From: Nonomuraea soli
Lineage (GTDB): Bacteria > Actinomycetota > Actinomycetes > Streptosporangiales > Streptosporangiaceae
Direction: 5' to 3'
Assembly (NCBI RefSeq): GCF_013761175.1
Contig: NZ_JACDUR010000005.1
Coordinates: 778,970-842,969 of the forward strand
Length of the DNA stretch: 64,000 bases
Positions within the stretch are counted from its first letter, which is position 1. The number at the start of each line of letters is the position of its first letter. The position numbers were made by a program, and so were the translations under genes. The notes beneath the pieces were generated by a model. That model ran no database searches. It worked only from the letters and a program-made list of their open reading frames with translations, and was not told the DNA's origin. Positions 31,378 to 38,683 of the stretch are shown piece after piece.

Positions 31378-32913
31378 ATGCGGCGCACCTCAGCCTCCCT
31401 CATCGCGGGCGCGCTCGTCGCCACGCTCGCCTGGTCGTCCAGTCCCGCCACCGCCGTCGACCCCTCGCCCGGCATCACGGACCTGACCACGGACATCAAC
31501 CAGATCCTCGCCGACAACCGGCTCACCATCGCCCGCTCCGCGGTCACCGTGCGCAGCGCCGTGAACGGCGAGGAACTCTACGCCCACGACCAGGGCAAGC
31601 TCATGACGCCCGCGTCCAACACCAAGCTCTTCACCTCCGCGGCCGCCGCCGAAACCCTCGGCCTCGACCACCGCTTCGAGACCTCCGCCCTGCGCGCCGG
31701 ACGCCAGGTCGGCAGCTCGATCATCGGCGACCTCGTCCTGCGCGGCACCGGCGACCCCACCATGCTCGGCGAGGACTACGCGAGCCTCGCCGCCGCTGTG
31801 GCCGCCAAGGGCGTCAAGCTCGTCACCGGCCGGCTGATCACCGACGACACCTGGTTCGACGCCGTACGGCTCGGCAACGACTGGGCCTGGGACGACGAGC
31901 CCTACTACTACGCCGCCCAGATCTCCGCGCTGACCGCCTCACCCGACCGCGACTACGACGCCGGCACCGCCATCGTCTCCGTCGCACCCTCGGGCGACTC
32001 GGTCAAGGTCTCCGTCACCCCGCCCAACGACTACCTCAAGATCGACAACCGGGCCGTCGTCGGCACCACCACGGACGTCGTCATCGAGCGGCAGCACTCC
32101 ACCAACACCGTCCTCATCACCGGCACGGTGAGCGAGGAGTACTCCGAGTGGGTGACCGTCGAGAACCCGGCCCTGTACGCCGCCGCCCTCTTCCGCGACG
32201 CCCTGGCCAAGCACGGCGTCCGCGTGATCGGCCGCACCACCGCCGGCGCCGCCCCCGCCTCGGCCGTGTCGCTCGCGACCCACCAGTCCATGCCCCTCAG
32301 CGAGCTGCTCGTCCCGTTCATGAAGCTGAGCAACAACATGCACGCCGAGATCCTCACCAAGGCGATGGGCCGCAAGGTCTCCGGCCAGGGCAGCTGGACG
32401 GCGGGACTCAAGGTGGTCAGCGACTTCGCCAAGGCCAACGGGGTGCAGGTGCTCAACCTGCGCGACGGCTCCGGCCTGTCGCGTCGAGACGGGATCACGA
32501 CCTCGTCGATCGCTCAGCTCCTGTACTCGGTTCGGTCCAAGCCCTGGTACCCGGTCTGGTACGCGTCGCTGCCCATCGCCGGCGACCCCGACCGGCTCGT
32601 GGGAGGCACCCTGCGCAGCCGGATGCGGGGAACCGCGGCGGCCGGGAACGTGCACGCCAAGACGGGTTCGCTGACCGGAGTGACGTCGTTGTCGGGATAC
32701 GTGACCAGCGCCGACGGGGAGCCACTGGTCTTCTCGATCATGCTCAACCAGTACCTGTCCTCGTCGCCGAAGGACATCGAGGACAAGATCGCCGTACGGC
32801 TGGCGACGTTCTCACGGAACGCGGCGAACGTGAGCGCGCAACTGCGCGGCGGGGAGAGCACGCAGGAGTTCCCCGACCTCGAGTGCTCGTGGCTCAAGCC
32901 GCTGCCCTGCTGA
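31378..32913 (+). CDS. dacB: D-alanyl-D-alanine carboxypeptidase/endopeptidase (PBP4, S13 family)
   Basis: A 511-residue secreted penicillin-binding protein. The signal peptide ends near ATA (residue 26). The SxxK box is Ser80-Asn-Thr-Lys83 (MTPASNTKLFTSA), SxN is in FMKLSNNMHAEI, and KTG is in VHAKTGSLTG. The long insert between SxxK and SxN (about 105-300) is the extra domain typical of PBP4. It trims or hydrolyses D-Ala-D-Ala cross-links in peptidoglycan. The C-terminal tail after the KTG domain has two Cys (LECSWLKPLPC). Single gene with a hairpin after it. Confidence 0.93.
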   Translation: MRRTSASLIAGALVATLAWSSSPATAVDPSPGITDLTTDINQILADNRLTIARSAVTVRSAVNGEELYAHDQGKLMTPASNTKLFTSAAAAETLGLDHRFETSALRAGRQVGSSIIGDLVLRGTGDPTMLGEDYASLAAAVAAKGVKLVTGRLITDDTWFDAVRLGNDWAWDDEPYYYAAQISALTASPDRDYDAGTAIVSVAPSGDSVKVSVTPPNDYLKIDNRAVVGTTTDVVIERQHSTNTVLITGTVSEEYSEWVTVENPALYAAALFRDALAKHGVRVIGRTTAGAAPASAVSLATHQSMPLSELLVPFMKLSNNMHAEILTKAMGRKVSGQGSWTAGLKVVSDFAKANGVQVLNLRDGSGLSRRDGITTSSIAQLLYSVRSKPWYPVWYASLPIAGDPDRLVGGTLRSRMRGTAAAGNVHAKTGSLTGVTSLSGYVTSADGEPLVFSIMLNQYLSSSPKDIEDKIAVRLATFSRNAANVSAQLRGGESTQEFPDLECSWLKPLPC

Positions 32914-32922
32914 CCTGACGGA

Positions 32923-32963
32923 CGACAGTGGGGGCGCGCCTTTTTCCCGCTCCCCCGCTGTCG
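32923..32963 (+). terminator. Hairpin after dacB
   Basis: CGACAG...GGGGG pairs with CCCCC...CTGTCG (32923-32935 with about 32951-32963); the loop itself contains TTTTT. It begins 9 bases after the dacB stop. Confidence 0.6.
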
Positions 32964-33023
32964 GATCCGGCGCGAGCCGTTCGTGGAAGGGATGAACACT
33001 CACCCACCCAGAGGATCCATCCC

Positions 33024-33611
33024 ATGAAGCTGACCACCATGACCCAGGTGACCCTCGACGGCGTCATGCAAGGAAACGGCGGCACCACCGACGAGGACCG
33101 CAGAACCGGCTTCACCCGAGGCGGCTGGGCCAGGGGCGCGGGCGACGACGGCACGCGCGCCCTCATCGCCCAGACCTACCAGCGCGCCGAGGCCTTCCTG
33201 TTCGGCCGGCGGACCTACGAGATCTTCGCCTCCACCTGGGGCGAGACCGAGCCGTGGCGCTCCCACCCCATCGGCGTGGCGCTGAGCCGGGCTCCCAAGT
33301 ACGTGGCGTCCACGACGCTCACCGAGCCTCGCTGGGCGGACACGACCGTCCTGTCCGGTGACCTCGCCGCCGCCATCGGCGAGCTGAAGGCCAAGCCAGG
33401 CGGGGAGCTGCAGGTGCACGGCAGCGGCGAGCTGTTCCGCTGGCTGCTCGGCAACCGGCTGATCGACGAGATCACGCTGCTCACGGTGCCCGTGGTCCTC
33501 GGCCAGGGTGCCCGCCTGTTCGCCGGGTCCGGCCCCGACGTGCCACTCGACCTGGTCGACTCGCGCGTCGACTCCAAGGGCGTGATGATCCAGGTCTACC
33601 GGCCGCGTTGA
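33024..33611 (+). CDS. Dihydrofolate reductase-like (RibD C-terminal domain) protein
   Basis: The 195-residue product has the RibD_C/DHFR-like fold of YwjB/YyaP-type proteins: MTQVTLDGVMQGNGGTTDED, FLFGRRTYEIFASTWGE, LQVHGSGELFRWLLGNRLID and TVPVVLGQGARLF. The biochemical role is not known for this branch. AGAGGA precedes the ATG at 33024. It leads a three-gene unit with a YCII/DGPF protein and an ECF42-like sigma factor, an association seen across actinobacteria. A paralogue is encoded at 61.1-61.8 kb. Confidence 0.88.
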   Translation: MKLTTMTQVTLDGVMQGNGGTTDEDRRTGFTRGGWARGAGDDGTRALIAQTYQRAEAFLFGRRTYEIFASTWGETEPWRSHPIGVALSRAPKYVASTTLTEPRWADTTVLSGDLAAAIGELKAKPGGELQVHGSGELFRWLLGNRLIDEITLLTVPVVLGQGARLFAGSGPDVPLDLVDSRVDSKGVMIQVYRPR

Positions 33612-33622
33612 AGGGACCTGCC

Positions 33623-33946
33623 GTGCAGTATCTGATTTCTGTGATCCACGACACCTCCGACCTGGCCACCGCCGAGGAGGACGCCGCGATCGACGTGTTC
33701 AACGACCGGCTCGTGGCCGACGGGCACTGGGTCTTCGCCGGAGGGCTCGCAGGCCCCGCCACGGCCACGGTGCTCGACAACCGAGGCGGCAAGGCGATGC
33801 TCACCGACGGACCGTTCCTGGAGTCGAAGGAGTTCCTCGCCGGGTTCTGGATCATCGAGGCGCCCGACCTCGACACGGCGCTCGACCTGGCCGCCGAGGG
33901 CTCCAAGGCCTGCAACCGCAGGGTGGAGGTGCGTGCGTTCCTGTGA
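33623..33946 (+). CDS. YCII/DGPF-domain protein
   Basis: A 107-residue ferredoxin-fold protein: MQYLISVIHDTSDLATAEED then a FNDRLVADGHWVFAGGLAGP strand and MLTDGPFLESKEFLAGFWII, which is the DGPF motif (TDGPF) of the family. The GTG at 33623 with AAGGGA upstream is preferred to an earlier TTG. Its stop overlaps the sigma factor start (GTGA). DGPF proteins are the standard genomic partners of ECF42 sigma factors; they may be targets or effectors of the sigma factor. Confidence 0.88.
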   Translation: MQYLISVIHDTSDLATAEEDAAIDVFNDRLVADGHWVFAGGLAGPATATVLDNRGGKAMLTDGPFLESKEFLAGFWIIEAPDLDTALDLAAEGSKACNRRVEVRAFL

Positions 33947-35217
33947 ACACGATCGACGTCCGGGAGGCGGTCGGCCGGGCCCACCGAGAGGAGTGGGCCC
34001 GGCTGGTCGCCGCCCTGACCAGGAGATTCGGCGACCTCGACATCGCCGAGGAGGCGGCTGCCGACGCGTTCGCGGTGGCCGTACGGCGGTGGCCGGACGA
34101 CGGCGTGCCGCCCAACCCCGGCGCCTGGCTGACCACGACGGCCACCCGCAAGGCGATCGACCGGATCCGGCGCGAGAGCAAGCGCGACCGCAAGCACAGG
34201 CAGGCGCGGATGACGTACGACGACCGGCCCGGCACTCCCGAACCCATCGGCGACGAGCGACTGCGACTGATCTTCACCTGCTGCCATCCCGCCCTGGCGA
34301 TGGAGTCGCGCGTGGCGCTGACGTTGCGCCTGGTCGGCGGGCTGACCATGGCCGAGATCGCCCGCGCCTTCCTCGTCCAGGAGAGCACCATGGGACAGCG
34401 CATCACCCGAGCGAAGGCCAAGATCAAGGCGGCGCGCATCCCCTACCGGGTCCCGTCCGCCCACGATCTGCCCGCGCGCGTCTCCGGCGTGCTCGCCGTC
34501 CTGTATCTCGTCTTCAACGAGGGCTACCTGGCCACCGGACCCGGCACCGATCCCGTACGGCACGACCTGACCGCCGAGGCGATCCGCCTCACGCGCCTGA
34601 TCCACGCCCTCGTGCCCGGCGACGGCGAGGCGGCCGGGCTGCTGGCGCTGATGCTCATGACCGAGGCCCGCCGTACGGCACGCCTGTCCGGCAGCGGCGC
34701 CCTGGTCCCCCTCGGCGAGCAGGATCGCGGCACGTGGGACGCGGAGCTGATCGCCGAAGGCCATCAGCTGGTGCGCCGGCGCCTGGCCTCCGGAGAACCG
34801 CCGGGCCCCTACCAGATCCTCGCCGCAATCAACGCCGTGCACACCTCGGCCCGCGACGTGCGCGACACCGACTGGCCGCAGGTCGTCGCCCTCTACGACC
34901 AGCTCGCCGCCCTCGACCCCTCGCCGGTCGTCGCCCTCAACCGGGCCATCGCGGTCGCCGAACTCGACGGCGCCGAAGTGGGACTGGCCCTCGTCGACCG
35001 GCTCGGCGACCGGCTCGCCGGCTACCACGCCTACCACGCGACCCGCGCCGACCTGCTGCGGCGGCTGGAGCGGGACGACGAGGCGCACCAGGCGTACGGC
35101 AGGGCCATCGAGCTGGCGGGCAACACCGCCGAGACCGCCCACCTGACCCGCCTCCGCGACCGGCTCCCGGTTGCTCACAACGCGCCATCCGCGACGGTGA
35201 TCCCCGAGCAGGCGTAA
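33943..35217 (+). CDS. ECF sigma factor, ECF42 type, with TPR-like C-terminal extension
   Basis: A 424-residue sigma factor, about double normal ECF length. Region 2 is FGDLDIAEEAAADAFAVAVR then NPGAWLTTTATRKAIDRIRR. Region 4 is ALTLRLVGGLTMAEIARAFL with VQESTMGQRITRAKAKI. From about residue 190 a long helical extension (VLYLVFNEGYLATGPG, later LNRAIAVAELDG and YHATRADLLRRL TPR-like units) marks the ECF42 group, in which the extension replaces an anti-sigma factor in control. The start is the GTG overlapping the YCII stop. No anti-sigma gene is adjacent. Confidence 0.9.
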   Translation: MNTIDVREAVGRAHREEWARLVAALTRRFGDLDIAEEAAADAFAVAVRRWPDDGVPPNPGAWLTTTATRKAIDRIRRESKRDRKHRQARMTYDDRPGTPEPIGDERLRLIFTCCHPALAMESRVALTLRLVGGLTMAEIARAFLVQESTMGQRITRAKAKIKAARIPYRVPSAHDLPARVSGVLAVLYLVFNEGYLATGPGTDPVRHDLTAEAIRLTRLIHALVPGDGEAAGLLALMLMTEARRTARLSGSGALVPLGEQDRGTWDAELIAEGHQLVRRRLASGEPPGPYQILAAINAVHTSARDVRDTDWPQVVALYDQLAALDPSPVVALNRAIAVAELDGAEVGLALVDRLGDRLAGYHAYHATRADLLRRLERDDEAHQAYGRAIELAGNTAETAHLTRLRDRLPVAHNAPSATVIPEQA

Positions 35218-35227
35218 TGTGCCGAAC

Positions 35228-36088
35228 ATGAAGCTAGGTCTGCACTACTGGAACTTCTCCACCCCGGCCGACCCGGCGAGCATCGCCCCCACGCTGGCCG
35301 AGACCGCACGCATCGCGGAGGAGGCCGGGTTCGCCTCCTTCACCGTCATGGACCACTTCTTCCAGATGGAGACGGCCACCACCGCCGCCACGGAACCCAT
35401 GCTGGAGGGGTACACGACCCTGGGCTTCGTCGCCGCCCACACCCGCGCGATGACCCTCGGCCTGCTCGTCACCGGCGTCATGTACCGCCACCCCGGCCTG
35501 CTCGCCAAGACCGTGAGCACCCTGGACGTACTGTCCGGCGGCAGGGCACGGCTCGGGCTCGGCGCGTCATGGTACGAGCGCGAGCAGCACGGCCTCGGCG
35601 TGCCCGTCGTCCCGGTCGCCGACCGGTTCGAGCGGCTGGAGGAGACGCTGCGCATCTGCCTGCAGATGTGGAGCGACGACGACGGGGCCTTCGAGGGGCG
35701 GCACTACCGGCTGGCCGAGACGATCTGCGTGCCGCGGCCGCTCACCTCGCCGCGACCACCGATCATGATCGGCGGGGGCGGCGAGCAGAAGACGCTGCGG
35801 CTCGTGGCCCGGTACGCCGACGCCTGCAACCTGTTCGGGACCGATCCCGACGAGGTCGAGCGCAAGCTCGGGGTGCTGCGCGGGCATTGCGAGACTGAGG
35901 GACGCGACTACGACACGATCGAGAAGACCGTGATGTACGTGCCCGCCGTCCTCGACGACGTCGACGCCTTCCTCGCCGCCGTGCAGACGTACGCCGCGAT
36001 GGGGGTGAGCGAGATCCAGCTCATGCCGGCCGGCCACCCGGCGCGGTTCGCCGAGCAGGTGGCGAGCGTGGTGGTGCCCAAGCTCTGA
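35228..36088 (+). CDS. LLM-class (F420-dependent type) flavin oxidoreductase
   Basis: A 286-residue luciferase-like TIM-barrel protein: MKLGLHYWNFSTP, FTVMDHFFQM, MTLGLLVTGVMYRHPGLLAK TVSTLDVLSGGRARLGLGASW and a final IQLMPAGHP. Members from actinomycetes mostly use F420 rather than FMN. The substrate is unknown. A GTG at 35219 would add three residues; the ATG at 35228 is more natural. It follows the sigma factor by 10 bases and could be its downstream partner or just read-through. Confidence 0.88.
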   Translation: MKLGLHYWNFSTPADPASIAPTLAETARIAEEAGFASFTVMDHFFQMETATTAATEPMLEGYTTLGFVAAHTRAMTLGLLVTGVMYRHPGLLAKTVSTLDVLSGGRARLGLGASWYEREQHGLGVPVVPVADRFERLEETLRICLQMWSDDDGAFEGRHYRLAETICVPRPLTSPRPPIMIGGGGEQKTLRLVARYADACNLFGTDPDEVERKLGVLRGHCETEGRDYDTIEKTVMYVPAVLDDVDAFLAAVQTYAAMGVSEIQLMPAGHPARFAEQVASVVVPKL

Positions 36089-36397
36089 CGGGGCGCGGGT
36101 TGTAGATCATCACCAGCAGGTGCCGGGTGGCGGCACCTGCTCCACACCTGCGCGAGCCACACGCCCTCCGCCCGGGGGTCACCACCCGCTCGTGGCCCGC
36201 GTGCCGTACGGCCTTCCGGCACCGCCCGTCGTCGGGTAGCTCCGGTTCTTGCCCTCCAGGTAGAACGTTCCCATCCTCCAAGGATCACCTACGGCGGAGC
36301 CTGGCGGAAATCATGGCGCTTCCTTGATGTCTGCACCGGCTTCCACCAGCGCTGATGAGACGGCCAGCGAGACAAGGAGATCCCCCCGGGGGAGCCC
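36089..36397. other. 309-base gap between LLM gene and hypothetical gene
   Basis: There is no recognisable gene apart from a possible 31-codon minus-strand frame, listed separately. The gap must hold terminators of the two convergent genes; I see a CAGGTGCCG/CGGCACCTG inverted repeat at about 36118-36138 that could serve. Confidence 0.4.
36179..36274 (-). CDS. Possible micro-ORF (31 residues)
   Basis: The frame reads MGTFYLEGKNRSYPTTGGAG and ends RATSGW. Its amino acid mix is normal rather than the Arg/Pro/Ala bias of shadow frames, but the only G-rich ribosome site (GGAGG) is immediately against the ATG. It may be a small protein or the remnant of a longer gene. Low confidence. Confidence 0.25.
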   Translation of the reverse strand: MGTFYLEGKNRSYPTTGGAGRPYGTRATSGW

Positions 36398-36853
36398 CTA
36401 CAACTCGGCCACCACCGGAATGGCGATCAACCCAAGACGGGCGATCATGCGGACAGCCTCCGCAGAGAGCTCTCGCACTTTGTCCCACCCGGGAACCAAC
36501 ACCCAGCAGTCCACGCCCTCAGGCAGCGGACCGCTCATTGCCTCAAGCCGCTCGTCAATCTCCTTGAGGATCAACAGCAGTTGCTCCGGCAGCAAGCCTG
36601 GCGACCGGTCTTCGACTGTCCACGGAACCCAGCTCAGCGCCCAGTCGAAATCCAGCGCCAGCTCGTCCTCGGACCACTGGTGCCTCTCGCACCAGGCCTC
36701 CTGCTCCTCCGCGGTCGCCGCGAGCATCACCAGTGTCCCAGCCAGAGCCCGAACTGAAGCGGGAACATCCGGATAACCCGGCTCCGCCCAACAGGGCTCA
36801 TAGCCCGGAACATCAGCCCCGTCACGAACGGGCCACCATGCCGGAAAGGTCAC
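36398..36853 (-). CDS. Hypothetical acidic protein
   Basis: I do not recognise the family. The C-terminal 130 residues look genuinely coded: VPASVRALAGTLVMLAATAE then EEQEAWCERHQWSEDELALD, and LLPEQLLLILKEIDERLEAM with WVLVPGWDKVRELSAEAV near the end. It has no signal peptide or membrane helix. The start is uncertain: a GTG at 36853 gives MTFPAWWPVRDGADV and 151 residues. The frame stays open up to 37081, but that part is Arg/Trp-rich and may be decayed or non-coding. It is divergent from the CAP-domain gene. Confidence 0.5.
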   Translation of the reverse strand: MTFPAWWPVRDGADVPGYEPCWAEPGYPDVPASVRALAGTLVMLAATAEEQEAWCERHQWSEDELALDFDWALSWVPWTVEDRSPGLLPEQLLLILKEIDERLEAMSGPLPEGVDCWVLVPGWDKVRELSAEAVRMIARLGLIAIPVVAEL

Positions 36854-37235
36854 GGAGCACGATACCAACCAAGCCCTGACCAGCAGAGACACAGCATCCG
36901 GCCAGCCCGTCGACGCGGCTCGCACCCTGCCCCGCCCCAATCCGGACACCGCAAGCCCGGAGCCCAGCCACCAACCAACCGGGGAACGGCCACCCATACC
37001 TGGAGTCACAGCTGATTCGTCAGCTAGCGCCCTCAGCCGCCACAGAAGCCTCAGTCCCACTTTTCGCCAGCTCAGACGCACGAGTCGCCAAAGGGTTTAC
37101 CGAGGCCAGAGAGATGTTTGTTACGAATGAGCAACATGGAGCTCCAGGTATAGGAGCGTTTTTCGTGACATGACCGATCTGCGCACACCAGAATGCCGGT
37201 TCGAAGCAGCGTCTAACCCTCCATGGAGGCACATC

Positions 37236-38102
37236 GTGCGCAGACAGCTCCTGGCACTCTCCTGCCTAGGCAGTCTTGCGGCATTGAGCACTCCCGTCGC
37301 CGTCGCCCAAGCATCGACGGCCACGCCCGCCGCGGAATGCCGGGTCGGTGCGGTCAAGCCGTACCTCGACCAGAAGGGCATGATCCGCGGAACGGGCATC
37401 AGAAGTGGCTGCGACGACCGAGCCCTGCTGCGAGTGCGCATCAAGCAAGCCAAGCGCGGCCCCGACCGCACGCTCAAGAGCGGTTCCCTCCGCGTGACGA
37501 ACGGCACCATCACCGCCGGCGTCCGCTGCACCGACGTCCCGCGCCGCTACTACGTGGTCGCCATCGACTACCGCGGCCACAAGCAGACGTCGAGGGCGGT
37601 CACGCTCTCGTGCGAGTCGCCCGCCACGCCCACACCCACGCCGACGACCTCACCCAGCACCAGCCCCACCACCCCACCGCCGAGCTCGGCGCCCACCACG
37701 CCCCCGCCCTCGGGCGGCGGCATCGGCACCGCGATCGAGGAGGAGGTCGTCAAGCTCACCAACGCCGCCCGCGCACAGCAGGGCTGCGGCGCCCTCGTCC
37801 ACGACGCGAAGCTCCACGCCGCGGCGGATGCCCACTCGGCCGACATGTCCGCCAAGAACTACTTCAGCCACACCTCGGCCGACGGCCGCTCCTTCGGCCA
37901 GCGGCTCAAGGACTCGGGCTTCGCGTTCACCATGGCGGGCGAGAACATCGCCAAGGGCTACACGAGCGCCCAGGCGGTCGTGAACGGCTGGCTCAACAGC
38001 CCCGGCCACCGCGCCAACATCATGAACTGCAAGTTCACCCACATCGGAGTCGGGCACGTCGCAGCGGGTCAGTACTGGACCCAGGACTTCGCGCGCCCCT
38101 GA
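37236..38102 (+). CDS. Secreted CAP (SCP/PR1)-domain protein
   Basis: A 288-residue exported protein: signal peptide (LLALSCLGSLAALSTPVAVA), a small N-terminal region with three Cys (about 30-125), a Pro/Thr/Ser linker (PTPTPTTSPSTSPTTPPP type, about 130-165), and a C-terminal CAP domain with LTNAARAQQGCGALVHDAKL, YFSHTSADGRSFGQRLKDSG, AGENIAKGYTSAQAVVNGWL and SPGHRANIMNCKFTHIGVG. His and Glu of the CAP cavity are present. Bacterial CAP proteins are extracellular, with unclear activity. GTG start, TGGAGG 6 bases upstream; an upstream ATG at 37170 would spoil the signal peptide. Confidence 0.9.
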   Translation: MRRQLLALSCLGSLAALSTPVAVAQASTATPAAECRVGAVKPYLDQKGMIRGTGIRSGCDDRALLRVRIKQAKRGPDRTLKSGSLRVTNGTITAGVRCTDVPRRYYVVAIDYRGHKQTSRAVTLSCESPATPTPTPTTSPSTSPTTPPPSSAPTTPPPSGGGIGTAIEEEVVKLTNAARAQQGCGALVHDAKLHAAADAHSADMSAKNYFSHTSADGRSFGQRLKDSGFAFTMAGENIAKGYTSAQAVVNGWLNSPGHRANIMNCKFTHIGVGHVAAGQYWTQDFARP

Positions 38103-38346
38103 TCCACCCCAGAGCGTCGGCCTTCCACCGCGCCGCATCCCCTGCGCGCCCGACGCTCGTCCCGATGGAGGTCGCCGGACCCCGCACACCCCCGGCGCCC
38201 TCCCCCGGGGGCCCGGCATCCGTGCCGGCGCCCCAGCGGAGCGCCGCGCCCCCTGCATCGGCTCGGCGCTCCGCCAGACCGCCGGGTAGCCGCGCACCCG
38301 GCCGGGAGTCACCTCGGCGCTCGCGCCGGGACCCAACTCCCACCCC

Positions 38347-38375
38347 GCCCGCCCGCGCCCCCTGCGCGGGCGGGC
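38347..38375 (+). terminator. Terminator of the CAP-domain gene
   Basis: Perfect 12-bp stem GCCCGCCCGCGC/GCGCGGGCGGGC (38347-38358 with 38364-38375), followed by GCCTTTCTTCCT. Confidence 0.75.
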
Positions 38376-38398
38376 GCCTTTCTTCCTGCCTGGCACAG

Positions 38399-38490
38399 CA
38401 CACGGACTCGCGCCTTGCCGCCCTTCGCCCCGTGCTCTGCACGTCACACGGACTCATCGCGCCGTCCTTCGCCCCGTGCCTTACGTACGG
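38399..38490. repeat. Two tandem copies of a 46-base repeat
   Basis: Units start at 38399 and 38445 and share CACACGGACTC and CTTCGCCCCGTGC with divergence in between. Non-coding, origin unknown. Confidence 0.5.
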
Positions 38491-38636
38491 CACGCGGGCT
38501 CACCCCCACCCGCCGTCCGTGGCCGGGGACATTCCAGGGTGACGCTCACCGGCCGCGCCGGCGAGCCGCCGTCACGGACGGCTTCACCCCGCCCAAGGTC
38601 ACCCGGCTCCCCGCCAACAGCCGCTGGAGCTCACCC

Positions 38637-38655
38637 GGCTCCCCACGGGGAAGCC
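38637..38655 (-). terminator. Possible terminator after the SARP gene
   Basis: GGCTCCCC/GGGGAAGCC imperfect stem, about 30 bases after the stop; no T-run. Confidence 0.35.
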
Positions 38656-38683
38656 CCACCCCCTCCCCCGCCGACGAGAAGCC

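Larger units (their letters stand above)
38103..38683. other. About 0.58-kb non-coding gap with terminators and a degenerate repeat
   Basis: No gene is supported. It holds the terminator of the CAP gene (38347-38375), a hairpin after the SARP gene (38637-38655), and two copies of a 46-base repeat: CACACGGACTC...CTTCGCCCCGTGC at 38399 and again at 38445. The remaining sequence is C-rich and without codon structure. Confidence 0.6.
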
